From JACDAN01 sp035265935 (lineage in GTDB: Bacteria; Actinomycetota; Thermoleophilia; Gaiellales; Gaiellaceae), in contig DATFOC010000098.1 in the NCBI GenBank assembly GCA_035265935.1, positions 1-17,490 on the forward strand: 17,490 nucleotides of DNA, in the 5' to 3' direction. Below the pieces are notes generated by a model that was not told where the DNA came from, searched no databases, and was given only the letters and a program-made list of their open reading frames with translations. The position numbers and the translations under genes were made by a program. This document shows, piece after piece, positions 1 through 6,687 of this stretch (positions are counted from its first letter, which is position 1; every line of letters begins with the position of its first letter).

Positions 1-260
1 AACACGACCCTGTCCATGAGGAGCGAGAGGGCGACGACGACGACGAAGCAGGCCACGATGCTCCAGACGACGCGCCAGTGCGCCGTGAACGCGAGCGTGT
101 AGGCGCCGGCCATGACTAGCTGGCCGTATGCGAAGTTGACGAGGCGGAGGACGCCGAAGACGAGCCCGATCCCGACCGCCATCAGCGCGTAGACGGCCCC
201 GAGACCGACAGCGTCGGCCAGGGTCTGCGCGTCGACGACGGCGAAGAGCGTGCCGGTCAT
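1..260 (-). CDS. livH: LivH-type branched-chain amino acid (HAAT) ABC permease, N-terminal part, cut by window edge
   Basis: This is an inner-membrane permease subunit of a HAAT-family importer. I translated the minus strand from an ATG at 260-258. The 86 visible residues contain the LivH hallmark GAVYALMAVGIGLVFG, then LRLVNFAYGQ, then a second hydrophobic segment (roughly residues 59-80), and the frame stays open to the window edge. LivH proteins are usually about 290-320 aa, so most of the gene lies outside. The ATG overlaps the livF stop as ATGA, so it is the last visible gene of the minus-strand operon. A livM would be expected next, beyond base 1. Family assignment is firm; substrate is unknown. 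Confidence 0.88.
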   Translation of the reverse strand, partial: MTGTLFAVVDAQTLADAVGLGAVYALMAVGIGLVFGVLRLVNFAYGQLVMAGAYTLAFTAHWRVVWSIVACFVVVVALSLLMDRVV

Positions 261-973
261 CCTGCGAAGTAGGCGGCAACCATCTTCTCCGTGTCGCCGG
301 CGTCGGCGGGCCCGAGGGTGAGGCGGAGCTCGCCGTTCGCGAGCACGTGGGTGCGGTCGGCGAGCGCGACCGTCCGTTGCGCGCGCTGCTCGACGAGGAG
401 GACGGCGAATCCGCCCTCGCGGATATCGGCGAGGGTCGAGAAAACGTCGTCCACCAGTGATGGCGCGAGACCGAGCGACGGCTCGTCGAGAAGCAGGACG
501 TCGGGCTGAGCCACCAGTGCGCGGGCGATCGCAAGCTGCTGCTGTTGACCGCCCGAGAGCACTCCGGCCTGTCGCCGCCGGTACTCGCGGAGGACCGGGA
601 AGAGCTCGTAGGCGCCGGCGAGCGCGCTCAGACGTCGGCTGCCCCGGCGGGCGGCGAGCCCGAGTCGCAGGTTCTCCTCGACGCTGAAGTCCGGGTAGAT
701 CCGGCGGCCCTCCGGGACGAGGGCGACACCGCGGTGGGCGATCGACTCGGGCGTGTGGCCGAGGACCGGCGACCCGTCGACTGTGACCGAGCCGGTGCGT
801 GCCTGGACCAGCCCCATGATCGCGTGCAGCGTCGTCGACTTGCCGGCGCCGTTCGGACCGATCAAGCCGACGATCTCCCCCTTGCCGACATCGAGTGAGA
901 GATTGCGAACGGCCGGCACGGCCCCGTAGCGCACCTCGAGGTCCCGGACCGCGAGCGCGGCCGTCTCAGCCAC
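257..973 (-). CDS. livF: LivF-type ABC transporter ATP-binding protein
   Basis: Cytoplasmic ATPase that pairs with LivG to power the HAAT importer. The 238 aa match the usual LivF length. Visible motifs are Walker A GPNGAGKST (39-47), an intact ABC signature LSGGQQQQ (139-146), Walker B VLLLDEP (159-165) and the LivF-like stretch PEGRRIYPDFSVEENL (87-102). The start is GTG at 973-971, overlapping the upstream livG stop by 8 bases; the stop overlaps the next permease ATG as ATGA. All nucleotide-binding motifs are canonical, unlike its LivG partner. Its place in a run behind a catabolic cassette suggests it imports the cassette's substrate, which is inference. Confidence 0.93.
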   Translation of the reverse strand: MAETAALAVRDLEVRYGAVPAVRNLSLDVGKGEIVGLIGPNGAGKSTTLHAIMGLVQARTGSVTVDGSPVLGHTPESIAHRGVALVPEGRRIYPDFSVEENLRLGLAARRGSRRLSALAGAYELFPVLREYRRRQAGVLSGGQQQQLAIARALVAQPDVLLLDEPSLGLAPSLVDDVFSTLADIREGGFAVLLVEQRAQRTVALADRTHVLANGELRLTLGPADAGDTEKMVAAYFAG

Positions 974-1751
974 CTGCGTCCTTCTCCGCCACCGCCGACT
1001 CGCCGAGGTAGGCGGCGGCGACGTCGAGGTTTCCGCGGATCTCGGCGGGCGTCCCGTCGGCGAGCGTCCGCCCCTGGTCGAGTACGACGATCCGGTCGCA
1101 GACGCTCATCACGAGCGCCATGTTGTGGTCGATCAGCAGCACGCCGGCGCCGTAGTCGTCACGGACGGAGCGCACGACGGAGGCGAAGTCCGGCACCTCC
1201 GCCTCGGGCAGTCCGGCCGCGGGCTCGTCCATCAGGACAAACCGCGGCTCTGTCGCGAGCGCACGGGCGACGCCAAGCCGGCGCTCGTCGCCATGGGCGA
1301 GCACCCCGGCCGGCGCCTGCTCCTGCCTCTCCAGGCCGAGGAGCCGCAGCAGCTCGTCCGCCCGCCGCCGCGCCTTGCGCGGCCCTGCCCCGACGCCGAT
1401 CGCCGCGACCTCGACGTTCTCTCGCACCGACAGGTCCCGGAAAGACCGGCTGTGCTGAAAGGTCCGCGTGAGGCCGGCTCTGGCCCGCCGGTGCGCACTC
1501 CAGCGCGTGATGCGGCGGCCGGCCAGCTCCACGGATCCCGCCGTCGGGGAGTCGAAACCGGTCAGGACGTTCACCAGCGTCGACTTCCCGGCGCCGTTCG
1601 GTCCGATCAGCCCGACGACCTCGTGCCGATGCAGCTCGAGCGTGACGTCCTGGAGCGCCCGAACGCCCGCGAACGACCGCGAGACGGAGGAGGCCCGGAG
1701 GGTGTCTCGGGGCCTCCTCTCCGCCTGAGCGGCCGTGGGTTCGTCGCCCAA
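966..1751 (-). CDS. livG: LivG-type ABC transporter ATP-binding protein with atypical signature motif
   Basis: Second ATPase of the minus-strand HAAT importer, 261 aa. Walker A GPNGAGKST is at 50-58, the Q-loop glutamine is Q99 in the LivG-type stretch LTRTFQHSRSF, Walker B FVLMDEP is at 171-177 and the switch histidine is H209 in LLIDHN. The ABC signature, usually LSYGQ or LSGGQ, reads LAHGDERRLGVARAL (151-165): the Gln is Asp and the second position differs. The only start upstream of the conserved core is a TTG at 1751-1749, with no good ribosome-binding site, so the exact N-terminus is uncertain. Only 5 bases separate it from the binding-protein stop, so translation is probably coupled. 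Confidence 0.9.
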   Translation of the reverse strand: MGDEPTAAQAERRPRDTLRASSVSRSFAGVRALQDVTLELHRHEVVGLIGPNGAGKSTLVNVLTGFDSPTAGSVELAGRRITRWSAHRRARAGLTRTFQHSRSFRDLSVRENVEVAAIGVGAGPRKARRRADELLRLLGLERQEQAPAGVLAHGDERRLGVARALATEPRFVLMDEPAAGLPEAEVPDFASVVRSVRDDYGAGVLLIDHNMALVMSVCDRIVVLDQGRTLADGTPAEIRGNLDVAAAYLGESAVAEKDAGG

Positions 1752-1756
1752 CGTCG

Positions 1757-2947
1757 CTAGAGCTTCGGGACGACCCTCGCCGTGACCATCCCGACCCGCC
1801 TGCCGCGGTTGTTCTGAACCTGGATCACGCGGTATGCGCGCCCGAACACCGTGTGCAGCTGGGGCGAGAAGCTCACGCGGCCCGAGATCGTCGGCACCTT
1901 CCTGAACTTCTCCATCTGCGCCGCGAGCCTCGCACCGTTCGTCGAGCCTCCGGCCCGCCTGATCGCAGCGATGACGCCGTCGATTGCAGCGGGGCCGGTG
2001 ACGAACCCGCCCGTGCCCGCCTTGACCTGGACGGCCAGGCGCCGAACGGCGGGATTCGGATCGTCGCCGAAGACCGACGCAAAGGTCACGGCGTAGTAGT
2101 TGGTGATCCGGGGGTTCTGTGTCACCCAGTACGTCCCGTCTCCGGCCCAGGAGTTGAGCACTGGCGTCTGGTTCCCGAGCGAGCGGAAGCCCGAGACGAA
2201 TGCCGGCAGCTCGCCGAATGCCGTGGACGTGACGTAGACGGCCGCACGGCGCTGGTTCAGCCGGTTGACCGCGTTCTGGACGTTGTTCGCCCCGGTCGCG
2301 TAGCTCTCACGCCCGACGATCCGGCCGCCCAGCTGCGTGTACCGCTTCTCGAACGCCGTGACGACGTTCTTGAAGTAGACGAGCAGCGTGTTCGTGCCGA
2401 GGCCGGCGGTGCGCCAGCCGCGCCGGATCGCGTACTCGGCCATCGCCGATCCCTCGTCCTGGGCCACGTTTCCGAAGCTGAAGGCCAGCTTGCCTTTCGC
2501 CCGGCCGAAGCGCTTCGGGCCCATCTGGTCCGTGCCGATGCACGGCGCGATCGTGAGCTTCCCGCGGTTGATCGCCTCCTGGACGACCGGCGTCGCGAAG
2601 TCCACGTCGCAGGTCACGAAGATGACGTGCGCCCCCCTCCCGAGGAGGCTTCTCGCGCATGACTTGGCGCGTGCGGGGTTGTTGTTGTTCGTGTCGCAGG
2701 TGTCGATTCGGATCGGCCTGCCGCCGACGCCGCCCTTCGCATTGATCTGGCGTACGTGGATGCGGGCGGCGGCAAGAGCCGGCCCGTCGAACGGCGCCAT
2801 GTTGCCCTTGCTGTCGAACGCCCAGCCGATGACGATGGCCGGTCTCGTCGCCGCCGAGCTGTCGCTGCTCGCGCCTCCGAGCGCCGCCAGCGCCACGACC
2901 GTCCCAACGAGGAGCGCCGCAGCGACCCCCCACCTCGTATTGCGCAT
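1757..2947 (-). CDS. HAAT-family ABC transporter substrate-binding protein (Peripla_BP_6 type)
   Basis: Extracytoplasmic receptor of the minus-strand importer, 396 aa. The frame is open further upstream, but I chose the ATG at 2947 because a strong GGGAGGAG ribosome-binding site sits 5-6 bases before it and it opens a clean Sec signal peptide (MRNTRWG, then a hydrophobic stretch to about residue 25). There is no lipobox cysteine. The mature part begins with the type I fold start AIVIGWAFDSKGN (37-49) and contains FDGPALAAARIHVRQIN (53-69), typical of Leu/Ile/Val/amide-binding proteins. Four cysteines (84, 97, 113, 136) fall in the first lobe and could form two disulfides. It is followed immediately by livG. 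The ligand cannot be read from sequence. Confidence 0.88.
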   Translation of the reverse strand: MRNTRWGVAAALLVGTVVALAALGGASSDSSAATRPAIVIGWAFDSKGNMAPFDGPALAAARIHVRQINAKGGVGGRPIRIDTCDTNNNNPARAKSCARSLLGRGAHVIFVTCDVDFATPVVQEAINRGKLTIAPCIGTDQMGPKRFGRAKGKLAFSFGNVAQDEGSAMAEYAIRRGWRTAGLGTNTLLVYFKNVVTAFEKRYTQLGGRIVGRESYATGANNVQNAVNRLNQRRAAVYVTSTAFGELPAFVSGFRSLGNQTPVLNSWAGDGTYWVTQNPRITNYYAVTFASVFGDDPNPAVRRLAVQVKAGTGGFVTGPAAIDGVIAAIRRAGGSTNGARLAAQMEKFRKVPTISGRVSFSPQLHTVFGRAYRVIQVQNNRGRRVGMVTARVVPKL

Positions 2948-2996
2948 GCTTGCTCCTCCCGCCTCAGATAGGACCAATTTCGAGAGATCGAGGTAG

Positions 2997-3025
2997 ATAT
3001 TGAACGTACGGGGAACGCCGGTCAA
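2997..3025 (-). promoter_or_regulatory. Candidate internal sigma70-like promoter for the binding-protein/liv genes
   Basis: On the minus strand a TTGACC box (3025-3020, five of six bases match TTGACA) is followed after 17 bases by CAATAT (3002-2997, three of six match TATAAT, including its second and last positions). The area is locally AT-rich in a very GC-rich region and lies in the only sizeable gap (74 bases) of the minus-strand run. It would give a leader of roughly 40 bases before the binding-protein ATG. The -10 match is weak, so this is tentative. Confidence 0.33.
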
Positions 3026-3963
3026 TCGGATGCCCACGAGGCTTCTCGCGCCTTGACGAGCCGGTACATCGCAGTCTGCAGCGGGACCGGGACACCGAGC
3101 CGCTCAGCCTCGCGCACGAGGGCGCCGGTGATCTGGTCGACTTCCGTCGGGCGGTGCGCCTCGACGTCCTCGAGCATCGACGGGTAGTGGCGGCTGCCGC
3201 GACGCGTCGCGAGCACGTTCATCTCCCACGGGTCCTCGTGGAGCTCGACACCGGCCGCGGCTGCGACCTGCTTGCCCTCGTTCATGAGGTCCTGGACGAG
3301 GCTGCCGAGATCCTCGAGGCGCTCCTGCTTCGCGAAGTGCGGGTCGTGCGGTAGGCCGGTGAGCGCGGCGACGGTGTTCACCGTCGAGTTGAAGATCAGC
3401 TTCGACCACTGCGCCGGGCGGAGATCTTCGAATGCCCGCGCCTTCAGCTCGGATCGGACGAGCAGCTCGGCGATCTCCTCGACGACGTCGAACGGCGTCT
3501 CGCCGTACGGGCCTAGCCAGGTATCGGTGTCGAGGATGTACTCAACGTGGTCGTCCGCGTGCCGCGTCCCACTCATGAAGGTGACGGCGGAGACGAGCTG
3601 CCAGGCGCCGTGGCGGCGGGCGATCTCCTCCGCGCCGAGGCCGTTCTGCACCGTCATCACCGTGGCCGCCGGCCAGTGACCGGCGAGGCGCGCGAGCGCC
3701 GCGTCGAGTTCCGTCGTCTTCGTCGCGACGATGACGAGGTCCGGCTCGAGAAGCTGCGCGGGCTCCGTCGTCGCCGCCACCTCGGCGACGAAGTCATGGC
3801 GGCCCGAGACCCGGAGGCCGTTTTCGCGGAGCGCGCGGGCATGCTCCTCTCTCCGGCACAGAACGGACGTTGCGGCCACCCGGGAGAGGTGCGCCGCATA
3901 GAGGCTGCCGATGACCCCGGCGCCGACTACGCAGACACGCGAGATAGCGCCTCCACTCCGCAC
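3022..3963 (-). CDS. Ketopantoate reductase-like (ApbA/PanE family) 2-oxoacid reductase
   Basis: Soluble NAD(P)H-dependent dehydrogenase of the 2-dehydropantoate 2-reductase family, about 313 aa (typical is about 300). In the chosen frame the dinucleotide-binding motif GAGVIG is at 14-19, Lys82 is in ATKTTELD, QNGLG is at 106-110, and K188-N192-N196 lie in WSKLIFNSTVN, the spacing of the catalytic Lys and Asn residues of PanE. The C-terminal SMLEDVE substrate-binding motif is also present. The start is uncertain: GTG at 3963 is preferred, GTG at 3993 is possible. Either overlaps the upstream isomerase gene by at least 37 bases. There is no panB or panC nearby, so a catabolic 2-oxo/hydroxy-acid role is more likely than pantothenate synthesis (inference). 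Confidence 0.85.
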   Translation of the reverse strand: MRSGGAISRVCVVGAGVIGSLYAAHLSRVAATSVLCRREEHARALRENGLRVSGRHDFVAEVAATTEPAQLLEPDLVIVATKTTELDAALARLAGHWPAATVMTVQNGLGAEEIARRHGAWQLVSAVTFMSGTRHADDHVEYILDTDTWLGPYGETPFDVVEEIAELLVRSELKARAFEDLRPAQWSKLIFNSTVNTVAALTGLPHDPHFAKQERLEDLGSLVQDLMNEGKQVAAAAGVELHEDPWEMNVLATRRGSRHYPSMLEDVEAHRPTEVDQITGALVREAERLGVPVPLQTAMYRLVKAREASWASD

Positions 3964-4715
3964 CTGGCGAGCTCGCGCGGGTCTTCCTTCCACAGCGAGT
4001 CCGGGAGCTCGGGGTCGGAGAAGATCTCGAGGTCCAGGAAGCCATCCCAGCGCAGGGCGGCCAGGATCGGCCCGTAGTCGACCGTGCCATCGCCGGGGAG
4101 GACGCGGTCGTTCGTGTTCCGCGTCGGCTCGCGCCAGTCGGCCAGGTGGACGCCGACGATGCGGTCGCGGTGCCGCTCGATCTGCTCGAGCGGCTGGTTC
4201 CAGAGATGCCAGGCGTCGTACATCAGCCCGACGTCCGGGCGGCCGGCCTCGGTGATCAGCTTCGCCGCCTCGTCCAGCGAGCTGACGATCGTCCAGAGCT
4301 CGGCGAACTCCTGCTGGATCGGCTCCAGGGCGACCCGGACGCCGACCGCCGCGGCCGCATCAGCGATGTGCCGGATGCCCTCGACGACGGTCTCCCGATC
4401 CTCGCCGGGGCCGGTCAGGAACAGCACCGCATCCGGCTCGAACGACGCGAGGCGCCGGACCCCGGCGCAGACCGCCTCGATCCGCTGCGCAGGATCCTCT
4501 GGCCCCTCCATCAACGGCAGCGACAAGATCGAGGGCACCTCGGTGACGGCGACCGCCGCATCTAGCCCGCTGGCCCTGAAGCGGCTGAGCGAGTCGTCGG
4601 CAAGCTTCATCTCCCAGATCCCGATCCCGTCGGCGCCTGCGTCCTTGTAGGCGTCGAGGTCGTCGGCGAACGACTGCCCGACCGTCGTGATCTGGGAGAT
4701 CGAGTAGCGCGGCAT
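3927..4715 (-). CDS. Sugar phosphate isomerase/epimerase-like TIM-barrel protein
   Basis: Cytosolic member of the xylose-isomerase-like TIM-barrel / AP-endonuclease-2 superfamily (includes hydroxypyruvate isomerase, IolE/IolI and sugar epimerases), 262 aa. The likely divalent-metal ligands are visible on successive strands: E131 in ALEPIQ, D167 and H170 in YDAWHLW, H190 and D193 in GVHLADW, and E230 in LDLEIFSDPE. The start is ATG at 4715, overlapping the upstream stop by one base (TGATG). The frame is open further upstream, but that part is the antisense-like shadow of the FAD oxidoreductase gene. It ends with TAG at 3929-3927, inside the start of the reductase gene. The substrate is not recognisable. 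Confidence 0.87.
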   Translation of the reverse strand: MPRYSISQITTVGQSFADDLDAYKDAGADGIGIWEMKLADDSLSRFRASGLDAAVAVTEVPSILSLPLMEGPEDPAQRIEAVCAGVRRLASFEPDAVLFLTGPGEDRETVVEGIRHIADAAAAVGVRVALEPIQQEFAELWTIVSSLDEAAKLITEAGRPDVGLMYDAWHLWNQPLEQIERHRDRIVGVHLADWREPTRNTNDRVLPGDGTVDYGPILAALRWDGFLDLEIFSDPELPDSLWKEDPRELARCGVEALSRVSA

Positions 4716-6307
4716 CAGCGGCGTACGAGCCCCCGCGCCCGCTCGGCGAGGGACGGCTTCAGGAGCTGCTGGGCGACAAGCGCCCCGGAGCCGCCGCCGA
4801 GCCCGGGGCCGGGATGCGTGCTGGCCCCGACGTGCCAGACCCCAGGGACCGGCGTCCGGTGGCCCGGCTGCGAGCCGAGCGGCCGCCAGAGGAAGTTCTG
4901 GTCGAGGGCGAGGGAGCCGCCGTAGGGGTCGCCTTGGCGGAGGTTGATGTTCGCTGCCTGCAGATCGGCGGGCGAGAGCGCGGTGCGGGCGAGGATCGAC
5001 GACTCCAGGTTCGGGATGTGGCGGGCGAGGCGCGACTGGATCCGCTCGGCGTAGCGCTCGCGGAGCTCCTCTGTCCATTCGCCCGCGCCGATGTCAAACT
5101 CGCCCGCGGCGTCGCCCTTGATGCGCCACGGGAGCTCCTGGAGCTGGATCCAGAGGAGGCCCTTCCCCTGGGGTGCACGCGAGTCGTCCATCGTGAGCGG
5201 CTGCCCCACGACGACCGTGGCCTCCGCCGGCAGCAACCCGCGGTCCGCCTCGTTCACGGCCCGCGAGACGCCGTCGAGCCCCGGCGTCAGGTGGACGATG
5301 GCCGTCCGAGCCAGCCGCTCGTCAGCCTCCCACCGCGGCGGCTCGGAGAGCGCGTAGTGGATCTGCATCTCCGAGCGCCCGTAGCGGAAGCCCTTCGCCT
5401 TGTCCTCGTAGCCTTCGAGCAGCTCGCCGTAGAGCTGCGTCGGCGTCACGTTGCAGATCACCTCCGTCGCGGAGACGGTCTCGCCGTCCGCGGTGCGCAC
5501 GCCGCCGCTGAACACCCGCTCGACGTGGACACCCGTCTCGCAGCTGCCGCCGTTCTCCCGGATCAGCGCGACAAGAGCGTCGGCGAGCTTCTGGCCGCCG
5601 CCGCGCGGAATCGGCATGCCGCCTTCCTGGACGGCGACGGCGATCACCTGGGCCATGTAGCCGGACGCCGCCGCGTCAGGACCGAGGCCGGTATGGAGCA
5701 CCCACGGCGCGAGGAGCCCATGGGTGCGCTCGGAGCCGAACGCGGTCTCCAGCCAGTCCCGGGCCGAGATGAGCAGCCGCCCGGCGAACTCCGCAGCGCC
5801 CTGCCTGCCGAGCCGGCGGACCGCCTTCACCCCGAGGCCCGCCCCCTGGCGTGACCACAGCTCGGTTCCGAGGATCCCGAACGCGAGGTCGGCATTCGGG
5901 AAGAACTCGCCGAGCATTGCCCGCCAGGCGTCGCCGTCACCGGCGTGGTGACGATCGAGCTCGGCGGCGTTCTCGTCAGCCGTGCGTAGGAGGAATGCAC
6001 TCTCGCCGTCGGGGTAGAGCGTCCCAGTTGGGAGGTCGGTATTGAGGTAGTCGAGACCATGGCGGGCCAGATCCGCGCCGAGCTGTGCGTGAGCCTGGCC
6101 TCCGACCCAGAGCGGATGCCACGCGCTGAACACGTCGTGCCTGAAGCCGGGCTCGGTGATCTCGTCCGTCTTGATCGCGCCTCCGAACCAGTCATTCCGT
6201 TCGAGCACGCACACATGACGGCCGCTGCGCGCGAGCAGCGCGGCACACGCGAGGCCGTTGATCCCGCTGCCGACGACGACGTCGTCGTACGCTCGGCTCA
6301 GGAGCAC
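4715..6307 (-). CDS. Phytoene desaturase-like (CrtI/PYROXD2 family) FAD-dependent oxidoreductase
   Basis: A flavoprotein of about 530 aa. The N-terminal FAD-binding Rossmann motif is VVVGSGINGL (10-19), with the ribose-binding acidic residue E36 in CVLERN and the following WFGGAIKT. The C-terminal FAD signature GVWHVGASTHPGPGLGGGSG (489-508) is characteristic of CrtI-type amine-oxidase-fold enzymes. No other carotenoid gene is present, so a desaturation or oxidation step in the surrounding catabolic pathway is more likely. The start is either GTG at 6307 (preferred, length as in relatives) or GTG at 6319; both overlap the end of the RidA-family gene. Its stop overlaps the isomerase ATG by one base. 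Confidence 0.87.
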   Translation of the reverse strand: MLLSRAYDDVVVGSGINGLACAALLARSGRHVCVLERNDWFGGAIKTDEITEPGFRHDVFSAWHPLWVGGQAHAQLGADLARHGLDYLNTDLPTGTLYPDGESAFLLRTADENAAELDRHHAGDGDAWRAMLGEFFPNADLAFGILGTELWSRQGAGLGVKAVRRLGRQGAAEFAGRLLISARDWLETAFGSERTHGLLAPWVLHTGLGPDAAASGYMAQVIAVAVQEGGMPIPRGGGQKLADALVALIRENGGSCETGVHVERVFSGGVRTADGETVSATEVICNVTPTQLYGELLEGYEDKAKGFRYGRSEMQIHYALSEPPRWEADERLARTAIVHLTPGLDGVSRAVNEADRGLLPAEATVVVGQPLTMDDSRAPQGKGLLWIQLQELPWRIKGDAAGEFDIGAGEWTEELRERYAERIQSRLARHIPNLESSILARTALSPADLQAANINLRQGDPYGGSLALDQNFLWRPLGSQPGHRTPVPGVWHVGASTHPGPGLGGGSGALVAQQLLKPSLAERARGLVRR

Positions 6308-6687
6308 ACCGCCGTGCACTCGATCTCGATCAGGCAGCCCGGCACGGCGAGACCCGTGATGCCGACGATCGTCTGCGCCGGGTGATCGGCGCCGCCGGTG
6401 ACCTCGTCGATCGCCTTCGTGATCGTCTCGTAGTCGGTCGGCTTCGTCGTATAGATCGTGCGTCGCACGATGTCGTCCCAGCCGACGCCGGCGGCGTCCA
6501 TCGCAGTCTTCAGGTTCCGCATCGCAGCGGCCGTCTGGCCGTGCAGGTCGTCGGCGGCGAGGGAGAAGTCCATGCCGATCCCCAGCTGGCCTGCGAAGTG
6601 GACGACCCTCTGGCCTTCCGCGAGGGCGACGTGGCTGAAGCCTGGTGCCGGATGGAGCTCCGGCGGGTTGATCAACTCTCGGGTCAC
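6298..6687 (-). CDS. RidA (YjgF/YER057c/UK114) family protein lacking the catalytic arginine
   Basis: Small trimeric-fold protein of 129 aa, the standard family length. It shows VVHFAGQLGIG (28-38), QTAAAMRNLKTAMDAAG (51-67) and the C-terminal IEIECTAV (120-127). In RidA proper an Arg at about position 105 (PARS) binds the imine carboxylate during 2-iminoacid deamination. Here the aligned stretch is HPAQT, giving Gln105, so the protein probably belongs to one of the arginine-less Rid subgroups and may not deaminate iminoacids. The GTG start at 6687 is supported by AAAGGA ending about 8 bases upstream and by a GTGA overlap with the preceding gene. Rid-like proteins lacking this Arg also occur in catabolic operons, so an accessory pathway role is plausible. 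Confidence 0.9.
   Translation of the reverse strand: MTRELINPPELHPAPGFSHVALAEGQRVVHFAGQLGIGMDFSLAADDLHGQTAAAMRNLKTAMDAAGVGWDDIVRRTIYTTKPTDYETITKAIDEVTGGADHPAQTIVGITGLAVPGCLIEIECTAVCS

Noticed and set aside
2960..2995. Short symmetric words (TCGA-GAGA-TCGA) in the leader of the minus-strand binding protein as an operator.
   Set aside because: Arms are only four bases and self-palindromic, expected by chance.
3022..3963. Pantothenate biosynthesis (panE).
   Set aside because: The family is right, but no panB, panC or panD is present and the gene is embedded in a catabolic operon, so I give no panE symbol.
4716..5078. Upstream extension of the isomerase frame.
   Set aside because: Arg/Pro-rich shadow of the FAD oxidoreductase gene; ATG 4715 starts the first TIM-barrel strand.
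4814..5854. Plus-strand open frame of about 346 codons opposite the FAD oxidoreductase.
   Set aside because: Low-complexity Arg/Leu/Ala/Asp sequence without motifs; the minus strand encodes an unmistakable FAD enzyme. Similar antisense frames at 1853-2662, 6921-7940, 8138-9112, 11087-11911, 14444-15256 and 16443-17285 were left out for the same reason.
4715..6307. Carotenoid biosynthesis (crtI).
   Set aside because: No phytoene synthase or other carotenoid gene nearby; CrtI-like flavoenzymes are diverse.
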